The notes under the pieces were generated by a model, which ran no database searches, was not told the DNA's origin, and saw only the letters and a list, made by a program, of their open reading frames with translations. 64,000 nucleotides of DNA from Gautieria morchelliformis (Eukaryota > Basidiomycota > Agaricomycetes > Gomphales > Gomphaceae): the NCBI GenBank assembly GCA_015179125.1, contig WHVA01000186.1, positions 62,001 to 126,000 of the forward strand, in the 5' to 3' direction. The first letter of the stretch is position 1, and the number at the start of each line of letters is the position of its first letter. Positions 1 to 10,809 of this stretch are shown here, piece by piece. The position numbers and the translations under genes are program-made.

Positions 1-2167
1 TGGTGAGAAACCAGATACAATGCCGAGAGACCACGAATCTTGAAGCTCACAACTACTAGCATATCATGGCCAATGTCGACGATCACGCTCAGCCGATTTA
101 TATTTCGTCTGCGCCGCCGCGAGAAGGGACTGGCCTTCCCCTCAAACCGCGCGGGCGACACCGCTGTCGCTGATGCCGATTCAGGATCGTGCGGTGTGCC
201 GGAGGGTTCTTCTGTATCCGTTCAGGCGCGACATAACTCCTTAGGTTGAATTCGGAGGTAGCATATTTGCGAGGCGCAAAGTCAATTAGAGACCTCACGG
301 CGACAGGAAACGGTCAATGCTGAGGGGGGGAAGTAGCATAAAACAATATAGTCGTAGCTCTGGGTCGATGTCAAGCATCCAGGAGCAAACCACGGTGCGT
401 CCATCACACACAGCCCCAGAAACGCAACGAAGGCAAGAGGTCACAGAGGCAATGGTAGTACGGTATAGGGACATCAGTCATGATATGTCTGGGGATCTTC
501 CTTTACCTAACACGAGGATTCGAGTTCAGACCCAGAAGCGACGCAAAGCGTGTCCATATGACCGTCAAGCGAGACCGGCATTGCACGGTCGAAGCGAACC
601 ATGTAGGAAGAAGTCCACTCCAACCTCTGTTGGCGGCTGTAGCCTTCGTCCCATGCGAAGCGACCATGAATCATGCTATTCGTCACGTGCCGCGAAGAGA
701 AGTTCATCCACTGCGAGCCCCTTAGTGTTTGAGAACATGCTCAGTGCGTTTTGGAATAGAAAGGTACCAAGCGAAGTGGGCCATTCGCATGCCCGTCGAA
801 TGGTTGGATCGGCAAAGCAGCCGCAGATCCGAATCTGGATTGTCAAACCATCCGAACTCGAACATGTTGAGCTACTACAAGTTTAGCAACCTATATATAT
901 ATGTCGCATCCAATGAGAACTTACAGCACAGAACCGTCTATCGCCACGACGAGCAAATGGTATTCACGGATTCGTCGTAAATGTGCGAGTGACGCTTATT
1001 TGGATCTCCACCAAACGCGTTCTGATCTTGGCTTGTTCTTAAATCAACAGTTGGACAACCCCGTTTCGTGCGCCTGTCAGAAAAACATCGTTCTGGGTGT
1101 ACACATCAAATAAGGCCGGATGTACAGAAAGACCCACGCACATGGTCGCGGTGTAATAAGAGACATCGCTGTGACGTTGTAAATGGGCTTGTAGATCATG
1201 GGTTATCTATGTCGATGATATGTAGGGTCATGCCTTGCATGCCTACATTATATTTGAAGTTAGCTTTGACTGAACGCATAAACTTACTAAACAAGCGTGA
1301 GGGAACGATCTTGAAATTGAGAAGATCGAACGTCATGCAACGGGAATAAAATACGTGATAATGTTCGGTGACGACTGACCGCAAACGAACATATTGACGT
1401 GATAAGCAAAGCACAGATATACCCGCAGGAACACACTATTTGGAAGAGATATTGCATATGAGCGTTCTGTGGGTAGGTCCAAAGGATGTGTAGCTGATGT
1501 GAATATCAGCGTGGTACCCTCAGTACAGGTAGATGTGACGATATACGGGACAACACTCACACTACTATCTTATTAGACGCCCGGGCCTGTATTGAAGTAA
1601 TCTGCATTCTAGCCATTGTGAGTCGGTGTTATGTCCAAGCACTGACAAGAAAAACAATGAGTCACCCTTATACTTGCGGAACAAAACCTTGGAAGCACCT
1701 ACAGATACAGTTTTCTGTCCCTGGTCTTGTTCGGGTGTGGGTCGGAATATTTTTGCAACGCATATGCCCTAGATCACCCGTTTCCTCTCCATTAGATGCC
1801 ATAATCACTTACGCACAGCGTTGCTGAGTATTCCTCCAAGCAAAGTCAGGCACACCGCGGCGCTCCTTATGTAAGTTCAGGGCGTTGTCAGCGACCAGTA
1901 TACGTAAAGCGCGAGTGAGAAGGTGGGTACCCGCGCTTCGCGCGGGGGTTTAGGTCAAACACATCAGTAAATTCACAGGCATTGAGACAATAAAAACTTG
2001 CATCAAGAAAAAGTATACTAAGTAAATTGTATCAGAGAAGTGAATGTCACAGTTCAAGGAGCTCTAAGCAATACATCTTTATATACAATAGTTTTGGTTT
2101 GCACACAGTGACAGGATGTAAGTTCCACTCCAAACTCACACCCCCAAACCATGCAGCAAGAGTGAAC
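1..2167. other. No recognised gene; unassigned sequence
   Basis: Several short open frames are present on both strands but none carries a motif or composition I can tie to a family, and none has a convincing splice pattern. The only structure I note is a perfect GC hairpin at 1930-1946 (7-bp stem CCCGCGC, loop TTC). The stretch may be decayed transposon or intergenic DNA. Confidence 0.5.
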
Positions 2168-3960
2168 TAGAAGGTTTGTAGACTTCTGCACACTATTGAC
2201 ATATCTGATGTAAGTGATGAATGGGAATTGAAGGCCTTGCCTATGAAATTCAGCAGTATCTGCTCAATTTCCCTCCAATACACCAGGAACATGCCAGATG
2301 ACCACTGGCGGATTACCATGACAACCCATGGGTCGATGCCCAGCATGAGCATGTGAGTAGTCCCTCCAATCCTCAAACCATGACCCTGTAAGCTGCCAAG
2401 GCCATTCTCAGCCCAAATGTCATTGCAGTGGTTCAAGAACCAGTCCAATGTCATTGGTGCCCAGCCCCTGTCTGCCATCTCAAATGCAAAGAGTGACACA
2501 TGAAGAGGTATGAGAACATTACAAGCTAAGTGCTGTTTGAGGGCAATGATCAGGCTTGTAGAGTCATCTACCTCTATCAGGTTGATGTCATCACCCACAT
2601 GGTGCTTGGTCTTCGAATAAGGAATGTGAAACATTGTGAATTTATGGCCCTGCTTGGCCATGCCGTGCGATATGACAGAGGATCAGAAGATGTGATATGC
2701 AGGGTCAAACACCTTGCAGGATGGGATAATGGGCTCAGCAAGATGGCAGAATGCCCAGGAGGCTGTAGTGTTACGTATCGAGATTTCTGCTAAATCGGAA
2801 CTGGAAAGGCCAGCGGCTTCAACTTGTAGGCTGCGTGCCCAATGAACTATCGTCCTAGGTATTTTGGAAATGGGTCGGAAGTTGGAATACACTGAACTGA
2901 AGGTTCGTCGGAACCTGAGGCGGAATTGAGGCGGAAGATGGAAGGCGGAGAGACGGAGGTCTTGCTAGACTCGCTGTGCTAAGAACAGGAGATGGAGCAA
3001 AGGAAATCAAGTATCGAAGGTGATTATCTGATTGCAGAATAACAGACATACATGACAGGCTTTTATACAAAGAGCTGAGACAACAGGTAATGGCGTGGTA
3101 CTAAGCAAATTCCGGAGGAAGCGGAAGTCGAGTAGACAATGCGTGGGAACTAACTAGTTGGGAACAATGGGACTACAAGGGGGGTTCAGGGTAAGGTAAA
3201 ACAATAGCAAAGAACAAGGGGTCGGGAAAACATGTCTGACAACGAACTACAAGGGTGACCGGATACATGGTCTTGATGAACGATGAAGCGGGTCCGGTGG
3301 GTCCGAGTAATAGAGTCGAAAGAACAAGGGAATAGAACAATGGGCGGAATGTCGGAAATATCGGAGGTGCGGAAAGTGTTGCGGAACTGAATGTCGGAAG
3401 TCGGAAATGAACGGTCCTAACATGTAGCGGCAATGGCATAGATGGCTGCATCAAAGGCATTGGACAGGTTGAGGTTGTCTCTCAGTGCAAGTAAGTGCTT
3501 CTGGGTCACAGGTTCTTGGTGAGGACACCTGGCCTCCATGGGCATGAGGTTCACCGCACCCCTCTTAGCTAGGGCAAGGGCCTCACCGCCCATTCCACGA
3601 AGTGCCTTGTATGATGTGATAGTGATGCAGGCCTGCCAGCCAATTCATGATGCAAGACTCACTCACTTTCCCTGTGCCATAATTGGCAACAAACACATAC
3701 AGGAGCGGCTCTGATGTGGGAATACGATTGAGTTCAGGTAATGAAATGGAATCACAGTACTGATGGAAGTGGAGAAGGCCTGCCCCCTGGTTCTTCCATG
3801 TCTTTTTGACAATGGCATTCATGAATACCTCATCAAGGCGAGAGATGTGAGTTGGTGGGATCACCCCTTGGAGTGCCGCACAGCTGGCAATCGAGTGGGG
3901 AGAAACCCATGTGGTAATGCAGTCACAGACTAGGATGTGAGGATGGAATACAGCAGGTGC
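2168..3960 (-). pseudogene. Tyrosine recombinase (phage-integrase fold) fossil
   Basis: The N-terminal part (3960-3430) resembles the SAM-like core-binding domain of fungal tyrosine recombinases, with the signature GAGLLHFHQYCDS and a LAGLHHYH motif. The C-terminal part (2775-2168) holds the catalytic HGLRIGGTT motif (HxxR box) and a YWR near the end, as expected for the nucleophilic tyrosine region. A 654-bp solo LTR separates the halves. In the living family this enzyme integrates circular cDNA by strand exchange. Whether it belongs to a DIRS/Ngaro element or a Crypton is inferred from the neighbouring reverse transcriptase. It is broken. Confidence 0.7.
2769..3422. mobile_element. Solo LTR inserted in the tyrosine recombinase
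   Basis: The insert begins TGTTACG and ends CCTAACA, so its tips form the inverted repeat TGTTA/TAACA, and it is flanked by the perfect 5-bp duplication TGTAG (2764-2768 and 3423-3427). Removing it brings together two neighbouring stretches of recombinase sequence. It is 654 bp, rich in CGGAAG-type words, and lacks internal genes, so it is a solo LTR left by recombination. Its TGTTACG start is shared with two other solo LTRs in this window. Confidence 0.85.
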
Positions 3961-4587
3961 AAGAAAATTCTTTGGATCTTTGGAAACACGAGGCTTATAA
4001 CAGTGAGCAAGCTGTGGCTGGGGAGGGTTTCTCTGGCCTTATATTATGGATGGGAGATCAAGCTCTTCCTAACATTCTACTCACGCTTGCGCATATACGA
4101 GTTACCGACTGCAGATCTATTACATGCACATGTGCTACCAGACGCACGCACATCTAGCTGGTCCCTTTAACCCTGAGCCGGGTTTCAGGGCCGCTCAAGG
4201 CACAGATCCGAGATGGAGCGTGGGAGGCACTACATCATTCCTGAATGATATATTAGCTCCACAGTAATATAGAATGAGCCCTACAGATCAAGGCACTAGT
4301 AGCTAATGGATAGATAGGTACATACTCAAGCACCGGTGCATACATCATGCACCGGCGGCACTTGTTCACTCCACAACCCCCTTTCCATCTCTATCTTAGT
4401 ATAGCTTCGTTCCAAGTAGTGAAATAGCTAGCTACTGTACAATAACAATCTAGGCTGTAAGAAGCTCCAATTGTGCTATTGTTGCTGGCTGTTTTCAAGC
4501 CACAGTTCTTGTCGTTTTGGCCCCAGACTCGCTTTGGCCCTTAATTGGTGCTTGAATCTATTTCTCCTTAGTTCCCTTCAGCCCTCA
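3961..4587. other. Spacer between recombinase and reverse transcriptase
   Basis: No coding signal is recognised. It lies between the two enzyme regions of the tyrosine-recombinase element and may hold its decayed RNase H portion and linker, but I see no motif that proves it. Confidence 0.4.
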
Positions 4588-5374
4588 TCATATATGTACG
4601 CAGCAGCTCCCCCAACCATGATTTACAACATGGCCCACCCCACTTGCTGATGAAGAGCCAGCACCTGCTAGTGTGGCACACAAGAATGAGGAGCTAGACT
4701 TGGGTAAGGAAATGCTAGAGCTCACTTGGGAGCTTGAATCAGATGGGCAGCCTTCTGCAGCCAGGCCCAACTTGCAGCAATACTTGGGTCTGACAAGTAA
4801 GGAGTTTCATGGCAATCTCCATGGTTGATTTGGGTACAGTGAGGAAGGTGATTGTATGGGCAAGGTACTTCAGTCACTTGTGTTTGGGTATGGCCACAGA
4901 GCATACTTGCAAGTCCCAGAGGAAACCGACATAATCAGAGATGAAGGAATGTATGCTGCCTTTGACTGTCACTGGGTGCCACGGCACGCCAAGCGGTAAG
5001 GTGATCGCGATTATACTGTCGAGATCATACAAGTATATGTAAGCTGTGGTGCGGTTCCATGTGGGGCCGATGCCATGTGCTTTGAGTATGTCTGCAATGG
5101 CATTGGCTACATGGCCCTGAATGCCTCCTGTGGTTGCCAGACTGAATGGGAGTACATGGTCTATGTAGTAAAGGCCTCTCTAGTGGAGAGTGATGTAACG
5201 CTTATGGGCGGGAAGCACCAGAGAGTTCCAGTATGCCCTTTGTATGTCCATGCATGTGGCCTGTGTCCCAGGTGGTGCTGTGATGAGCTGGACAAGCGGA
5301 GATGTGTGAGTTGGATTGTTGCTACTTAAACAACCTTTCCATGGCACCTTGCATGTTACATCATCAAGTGTCAC
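4588..5374 (-). pseudogene. Reverse transcriptase fossil of DIRS/Ngaro type
   Basis: The segment APPGTQATCMDIQRAYWNS near the start resembles the fungal DIRS/Ngaro RT motif that carries the first catalytic aspartate region (PPGTQAxxxDxxxAYR). Downstream, minus-strand words for IDHVLPFSLATTGG and AHGIGPTW fit the same RT class, and further on YVGFLWDL resembles the thumb-side motif. These families copy RNA into DNA for recombinase-mediated integration. The region is broken and lies directly upstream of the recombinase on the same strand. Confidence 0.6.
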
Positions 5375-5559
5375 GGGCTATTTCGCTACGACTGTAGATC
5401 AGGGTGAATTCCTTTCGAGTAACCCTCTTATGTCTTAACCGTTACCTCTTCAGTACTATTCGCTGGGCGATTCGCTAGATTGCACATGCTATTCGGGCAT
5501 TTGCCACTAACATGCGATATTAATGCCTAAAATCCAATCTTGACAATACCTTTCCCACC

Positions 5560-6150
5560 AATCAGAGCTTGATTTGTCAGGAATGACTCACTGATCAGGG
5601 TCAGGTGACTTGGCACAGCTTGGTTGAATCATGTACTCCTGACTTACCAAGATGTGCCTGGTTTGGTTGAGTCACTGAGATCAGTTATGACTTTGGCACT
5701 CAGAGGCTGAGTAAGCAAATCTGAGCCAATTAGTGCTCTGTAGCCACAATAACCAAGGGCACTGCTTCGCACTGCCTTGTATAGCCTGATACAGCTTTGT
5801 TGCCATGGCCGACCAAGATCCCCACTGTTTGGTTCAGCCAAACAGGCAGCATAGTTGCTATGGCTGCATATAGCAACAGATTGAGGCTCAGCTGGAATTA
5901 CTGGGAGAGCCATCCTGCCGGACTTGTGGGCGCTTGAGTGACCAGAGGTCCGAAAATACGGTTACCGCCGAGGTGTCCGGTGGAGTTTGAAATTGAAAGT
6001 CCATCACAGAGTTGTGGGTGTAAGTGGACACACAACTCTGCAATAGCCGAAATAAGGCATTTTGGGCCAAGTAAATTGCGGAAAAATATGGAAAAATAGG
6101 GGAACAATGGAGGGATGTTTGAAATACTCCCACAATTTCTTATATCTTTG
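5560..6150. repeat. Dispersed repeat R, copy 1
   Basis: This stretch is a diverged relative of 7500-8420. Both share, in the same order, a TGTTGCTATGG-like word, a TTGTGGG..TAAGTG word, a hairpin with stem CAGAGTTGTG (here 6007-6016 with 6031-6040), then a purine-rich tail with GAAAAAT words. It has two TGAGTCA/TGACTCA sites. No coding capacity is recognised. It may be an LTR or a non-autonomous element, but I could not find ends. Confidence 0.5.
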
Positions 6151-7470
6151 TGTATATGCTATAACTCGTTAAAAGGTGGAATACACCGGTATGAGCCAAT
6201 TGTAGCTGGTTGAACAGCTGATTCCCCAACAGACGGGCACCCACAAGGTGAAGCTGAAGGATGAGGACGTCAGCGACGCCATCAACGCGGCCTGGGGATG
6301 GTTCCTTGTTATGATATATGCAACTATTCTATTTTAAGTCATCTATGTACACAACGAAACTAATAAAAGAAGAAAGAAAGAAAAACGACCAAAAAAAAGA
6401 ATAGGAACGACACTTACGATGGACATCGACACAGACGCCAGATACACAACATCACGAACGGCTATTTTATCTACAGATTAGATAAGATACAGGGATACGA
6501 GTGTCGACCATGTGCGGTCAATCAGAGACAGCACGCTTATCGACTGATGGCATCGGCCATGACGTCGACAGGCGCCAGGCCACAGGCACCAAACAGGTGT
6601 GAGTACCAAACGCCGCAGAGGAATGTAGGCTGCGCAGGAGCACCAGACGTCGTGGAATGATTTCAGAATATCATTCCTCACACATGTGTTCAAACAGCTG
6701 CCCCACAGAAGAGGCACAGAGATGGGGGTTCCATCACCAAGAGCAGCATTTATGTTGCACAAGAGAAGTTTTAGTTTACATCCCCATTGTACTCCATTGA
6801 CACCATGTAGACAGGGGTTTTGTATAATAGTTACAAGACTCTATTCCAAAGCTTAACACCCTGACACTATCCCCATCACTTCCAAGGCTTTATGACTATA
6901 AGTAGTCACCCCCTTTAGTTACATGTAGTTTTTCAACCCATTGACCCACTATCTTGGACACTAGTAGTCACCACTATTATAGTATAACTAGCTACTACAA
7001 ATGTATGAACAAATCATCCAGAATTTACTGTTTCACCCTGTTTTGGAACCCTTCAAGACTTTGGTGTCAGAGCTAACACTTTGGTCTATCAGAACGTGTC
7101 GTATACGAAACTGCAAGAATATTAAACACTACTGGCATAATGAATAACAAACTATTAGTCTGTAGGTTTGAGGACGACTATCGGGGTCCAAGTGTTCCAA
7201 AAAGATAGGAATGGCTTCACAGGAGAGTTTGTAAGTGGACTGGCCTGATTAATGTCAATGCACTGCAATAAACGAGCGACAAGGGTTTAAGAAGTGACTT
7301 GTGAAAGTCACTGAACAGGAAAGTCACTGATCAGTTTGTCTCGGGTATTGGAGAGCTAATTGACAAGGAAATCGATTGTCAGACTCACTCTGCAGAATTT
7401 CACCTAGAGTGTTAGTCTGGGTGGCTAAGTAGAAACGCAACTATTTAACTGAGAATTAATACACTAAGTA
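6151..7470. other. Unassigned sequence, no gene seen
   Basis: A short open stretch near 6235-6300 has coding-like composition (minus any start or family match) and could be a stray exon. The rest is AT-rich with no recognised motif. I see no gene I can defend. Confidence 0.4.
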
Positions 7471-8420
7471 AGTGTAATAACCCTAGCTGGGGTTAGTAGC
7501 TTAGTAAGCTGTGCTAGCTTGGCAAGTCACACAAGGTACATGGATAGAAGATGTTGATGTATTGGCTGATGAAAGGTGGGCAGTAAGGCCTCCTTTTATA
7601 TTGTATCTACTATCTATTAATAGACTAGAATGAGTCACAAAGAAATAGGGTAGTGAGTCATTGAGAAAAAGGGTAGTGAGTCAGAGCATGTGTTGGCCAA
7701 TCGCAGTTCACGATTAGGGTGTGAGTCAGTGAAAAAGGGTAATGAGTCAGAACTCGTGTTGACCAATCGCAGCCCACGATTAGGGAGTAGGTCATGCACT
7801 GAGTCATGCAGAAATGGGGTAGTGAGTCAGGGATGAGTCACGTCTAAGAATAAGATACACCCTTATTCTTAAAGAGGATTAGCTCAACACAGCCTTTCAT
7901 TGGTAAGAGGCCTCTCAGCCAATGATACGCCAGAGTCCGAGCATGAGTCATGTGCCGAGCCAGGCTCTGAGTCATGCAGGAGTCATTTCCCAAGTCACAA
8001 GACTTTGGACCAATAATACTCCAGCTTGGCAGTGAGTCATGACCCTAATTCTATTTAGGAGTGTAGTCATGGGACAGCACAGCCTAGCATAGCCTTGTTG
8101 CTATGGTAGCATATGTTGGGCTGAGTTTGTATTGCACAAACTGTGTTGTGGAGGCTTGGGAATAAATTGCTATTTCCAGAGTGTTGAGTTCGAACCGGTA
8201 GGTTGGCCAGAGTTTGTGGGTGCGTAAGTGTCCACAGGCTTGAGTTCAGGCTCGCGCACGTCGGAGTCTGAATAAGCAGAGTTGTGGATACAAGTGGATT
8301 CATAACTCTGCTGCAACAGAATAGAAGTGTTTTGAGCCAAAGACTTCGTTAAAAATGGCGTAAAAATGATAGGAAATTAGAGGAAGTTTAAATAGTGCGT
8401 CCCCAATGATAGCAACACCT
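7471..8420. repeat. Dispersed repeat R, copy 2, with TGAGTCA cluster
   Basis: The 3' part mirrors repeat copy 1, including the hairpin (8277-8286 with 8301-8310, 9 of 10 pairs). The 5' part contains eleven exact TGAGTCA words between 7631 and 8039 and a two-copy tandem duplication. The left edge may be the TGTAATAACCC word near 7471, which has an LTR-like start, but no matching right end or target duplication was found. Nothing coding is recognised. Confidence 0.45.
7653..7785. repeat. Two-copy tandem repeat, 65-67 bp unit
   Basis: Copies at 7653-7719 and 7721-7785 share GTGAGTCA, AAAAAGGGTA, a second GAGTCAGA, GTGTTG, CCAATCGCAG and CACGATTAGGG in order. Each unit carries two TGAGTCA words and a CCAAT word. 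Confidence 0.8.
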
Positions 8421-8830
8421 GTATGCTATATTTTAAGGTCACTATTTCGAAAATACATCGAAAATATTCTGTTTTCCCAGCAAAGCTAGATCCCATACAC
8501 ACCCCCTGAAGTCACTGTAGTCTTGTTTGATAGCTACAGAGCTTAAATCTTGATAGTTTTCTCCAATTCTTCATTGAGAGTCTATTATCATTGTCTACTC
8601 TAGACTGTCTCAAAAGCAAAGTCTTTTGAGATTGCTGTTCGCTAGATCGAACTTGTTTCCTCACCGACACAGTCACGTGACCTTCATCCATCAGTGCCGG
8701 ACGCGCCTTGACAGGCTTAGTCAGCACACAGGGAAGGGACAGATATAGCGGTTACAACTGCTAAGCAATAGGAATTCATTATCAAGGAATAAAGTCTAAT
8801 ATTTTAATCATAAAATTCCTGAGGGCCATT
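8421..8830. other. Unassigned sequence before the LINE
   Basis: No recognised gene or repeat. The LINE similarity begins at about 8831, so this may be flanking DNA of its insertion site or its decayed 5' part. Confidence 0.4.
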
Positions 8831-10388
8831 GTGTGTGACGCACGAGTGGAGCCCTTACAGGACGTCCATGACCTCAAAAAAGAGGTCAAGGACCTAGAAT
8901 GCGCGGTTGAAAACCGCGACAATGCCCTGATAACAGCAAAAATAATGGCCGACAATCTCCCATACAGCAGAGGGGGCATGTGGAAACTAGATGAACAAAC
9001 ACTAGACGCAAAAGACTTTCAAAAGAGAGTCGAAAAGCTGCTAGTCAAAAACAATACCTGGGTCAAAAAGTATCTAGAGGAAGAAGCAACAATGGAAGGA
9101 GACAAGGAAAAGATAAAGCTCCTCTGTAGAAATGGGAGCAACCCACAAGCAAAGTGGAAAGTCCTGAAAAAAGAAGTAAAAAGAATAGCAATTGACGTGC
9201 AAAAGCGCAAAAGAAAGAAAAAAGAAGCCACGAAAAAGAGCTTCAAGAAGACATAAAGAAAGAGCTGGAAAAGGCTCAAAACTCAAACCTGACAGACGGG
9301 GAAAGAAGAAAAGTGACAGAAGAGGCCCTCTTCCTAAAATAAAATGTTGACAAAACAGAGGCCGAGAACATAGAAAAGGCCTAGAAGTCCATGGAAGCCA
9401 GATTCCTAAAAGAAGGAGAGTCAAACACAAAATACTACTTTGGACTAAACAAACCAAAGCTGCCACCCAATACAATCCTGGGCCTGCAGGATGAAGAAGG
9501 GAGAGTAACAAACTCCACAAGAGAAATGACAGAGATAGCCTCCCGATATCATGGGAGGCTACAAAAGAAACAAGTAATGATGGCAGAAAGAGAAATAGCC
9601 ATAGAGAAAATGAAAAGGCTGGTAGACAAAAAGCTCACCAAAAGCCAAGCAGATATGTTACGAGAAATAAGAGTGGCAATAAAGGCCATGCAGAATGGAA
9701 AGTGCCCCAGGAACTCCGGAATAACATACGAGTTCTGGAAATGATGGATGCCAGACGAAAAAAGAAAGCAAACGGGCAATGGACAAAAGCGCCCAGACAT
9801 AAAAAAGCTGTTAAAAGCCATCTTCAACAATGTCAAAAGGCACGGAATGGAAGAAGATGAGTACTCACAGGGGATAATGTACCTCCTGTATAAGAAAAAA
9901 GACAAAACAAGAATAGAAAACTATAGACCAGTAACCTTTCTGTAAACAGACTACAAAATCCACACAAAAGTGATCACAAACAAAGTGGCGGGTGACCTGA
10001 TCCACCCAGACCAGGCTGGCTTCATCCTGGGGAGAAACCTATATGACCACGCACGGCTCACAGAAATAATGCCGGCCTACACAGAAAGTGACCTGGAAGA
10101 GGGCTTTATCTTGAGCCTCGACCAGGAAAAAGCCTATGACAAAATTGACCACGAATATATGTGGATAATACTGAAAAAGTTCGGATTCCCCGAACACTTT
10201 ATAAACCTAGTAAGGTCCCTATATGGGAAAGCAGCAACAGTGGTGATGGTAAACAGAGTAATACATATGGCCGTAGAAATATGGAGGGGGGCAAGACAGG
10301 GGAGGGGGACCCCATGTCATGCATCCTATACAACCTATAAATAGAACCCCTAGCGTGTGCGCTAAATCAAAGAAGCTTAAAGGCTACT
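8831..10388 (+). pseudogene. LINE (non-LTR retrotransposon) fragment, endonuclease-RT linker and RT
   Basis: The plus strand encodes the linker upstream of reverse transcriptase and then RT itself: an ENYRPV motif (RT block 1), DQAGFILGR, DQEKAYDKIDHEYMW (catalytic aspartate block) and a RQG motif near 10300, the LINE RT hallmark. The YxDD block and everything after it are absent because the sequence stops at an LTR at 10389; the endonuclease is also missing. The main frame is shifted once in an A-rich run near 9200-9256 and interrupted by stops near 9340, 9385, 9742 and 9943, with another shift near 10300. It is a dead copy. The clade looks L1-like, but I cannot separate it from Tad1 types by eye. 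Confidence 0.85.
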
Positions 10389-10809
10389 TGTAAGGGAAAC
10401 CCTAGCTGGCTGTGGAGGTCACACTACCACACAGCTGACAAGGGGAAATCCGAAGAGAAAAGTCTAAGGACCCCCCAATTCTAGTGAGCCCGTATTATAC
10501 TACGCTGCGTAACCAGGGACAATACTTCATACCCATCATCAACCCTGCATCCCCTGACCCTTAATCGACCCTTGATGCGGCCTACTACCCCAGCTGCTTG
10601 ATTTCCGACACTGTTCCGAGAGTGGAAGTCGGAAATTGGAGTGGAACTGGCAAGGCGAACAGAACTGGTGGAAGTTCTCCCAGAAGCGGAATCATTTCCG
10701 AAAGCGGAGGCGGAGATGGAATCGGAACCGGAAGCGGAGTCGGAAATGGAGTCGGAACTGGGTGCGGTGTCGGAACTGGAAATGGAAAACAGGGTGTCCC
10801 CTGACATCA
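10389..10809 (-). mobile_element. LTR (family A) at the 3' end of a minus-strand gypsy element
   Basis: On the minus strand it starts TGATGTCAGGGG and ends CCCTTACA, 421 bp. A purine run (TAAAGGGGGG) at 10810-10819 lies just before it, as expected of a polypurine tract, and the stop codon of pol overlaps its first three bases. It begins exactly where the LINE stops. Over about 200 bp (10598-10797) it is about 99 percent identical by eye to the inverted LTR at 14100-14298. Confidence 0.85.

Larger units (their letters stand above)
2168..5374 (-). mobile_element. Tyrosine-recombinase (DIRS/Ngaro-like) retrotransposon fossil
   Basis: Read on the minus strand, a reverse-transcriptase region (5374-4590) is followed by a tyrosine recombinase region (about 3960-2168), the order expected of Ngaro/DIRS-type retrotransposons, which integrate with a recombinase instead of a DDE integrase. 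The parts match patterns I know from basidiomycete copies of both enzymes. No terminal repeats were found. The element is clearly broken, with at least several breaks, and its recombinase also carries a solo LTR insertion. It could be two separate remnants lying side by side, but shared strand and order favour one element. Confidence 0.65.

Noticed and set aside
317-886. Longest open frame in the first 2 kb as a gene
   Set aside because: No domain, no convincing start or splice context, and overlapping frames of similar length on both strands; looks like chance.
6235-6310. Short exon with KLKDEDVSDAINAAWG-like reading
   Set aside because: Coding-like composition but no family match, no flanking exons and only about 25 codons.
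7250-8420. CRISPR-like array
   Set aside because: The repeated GAGTCA words are irregularly spaced and the organism is clearly a fungus.
10598-10804. Gly/Thr-rich open frame resembling a repeat protein
   Set aside because: It is the family-A LTR translated; the repeat look comes from GGAATCGGAA-type words.
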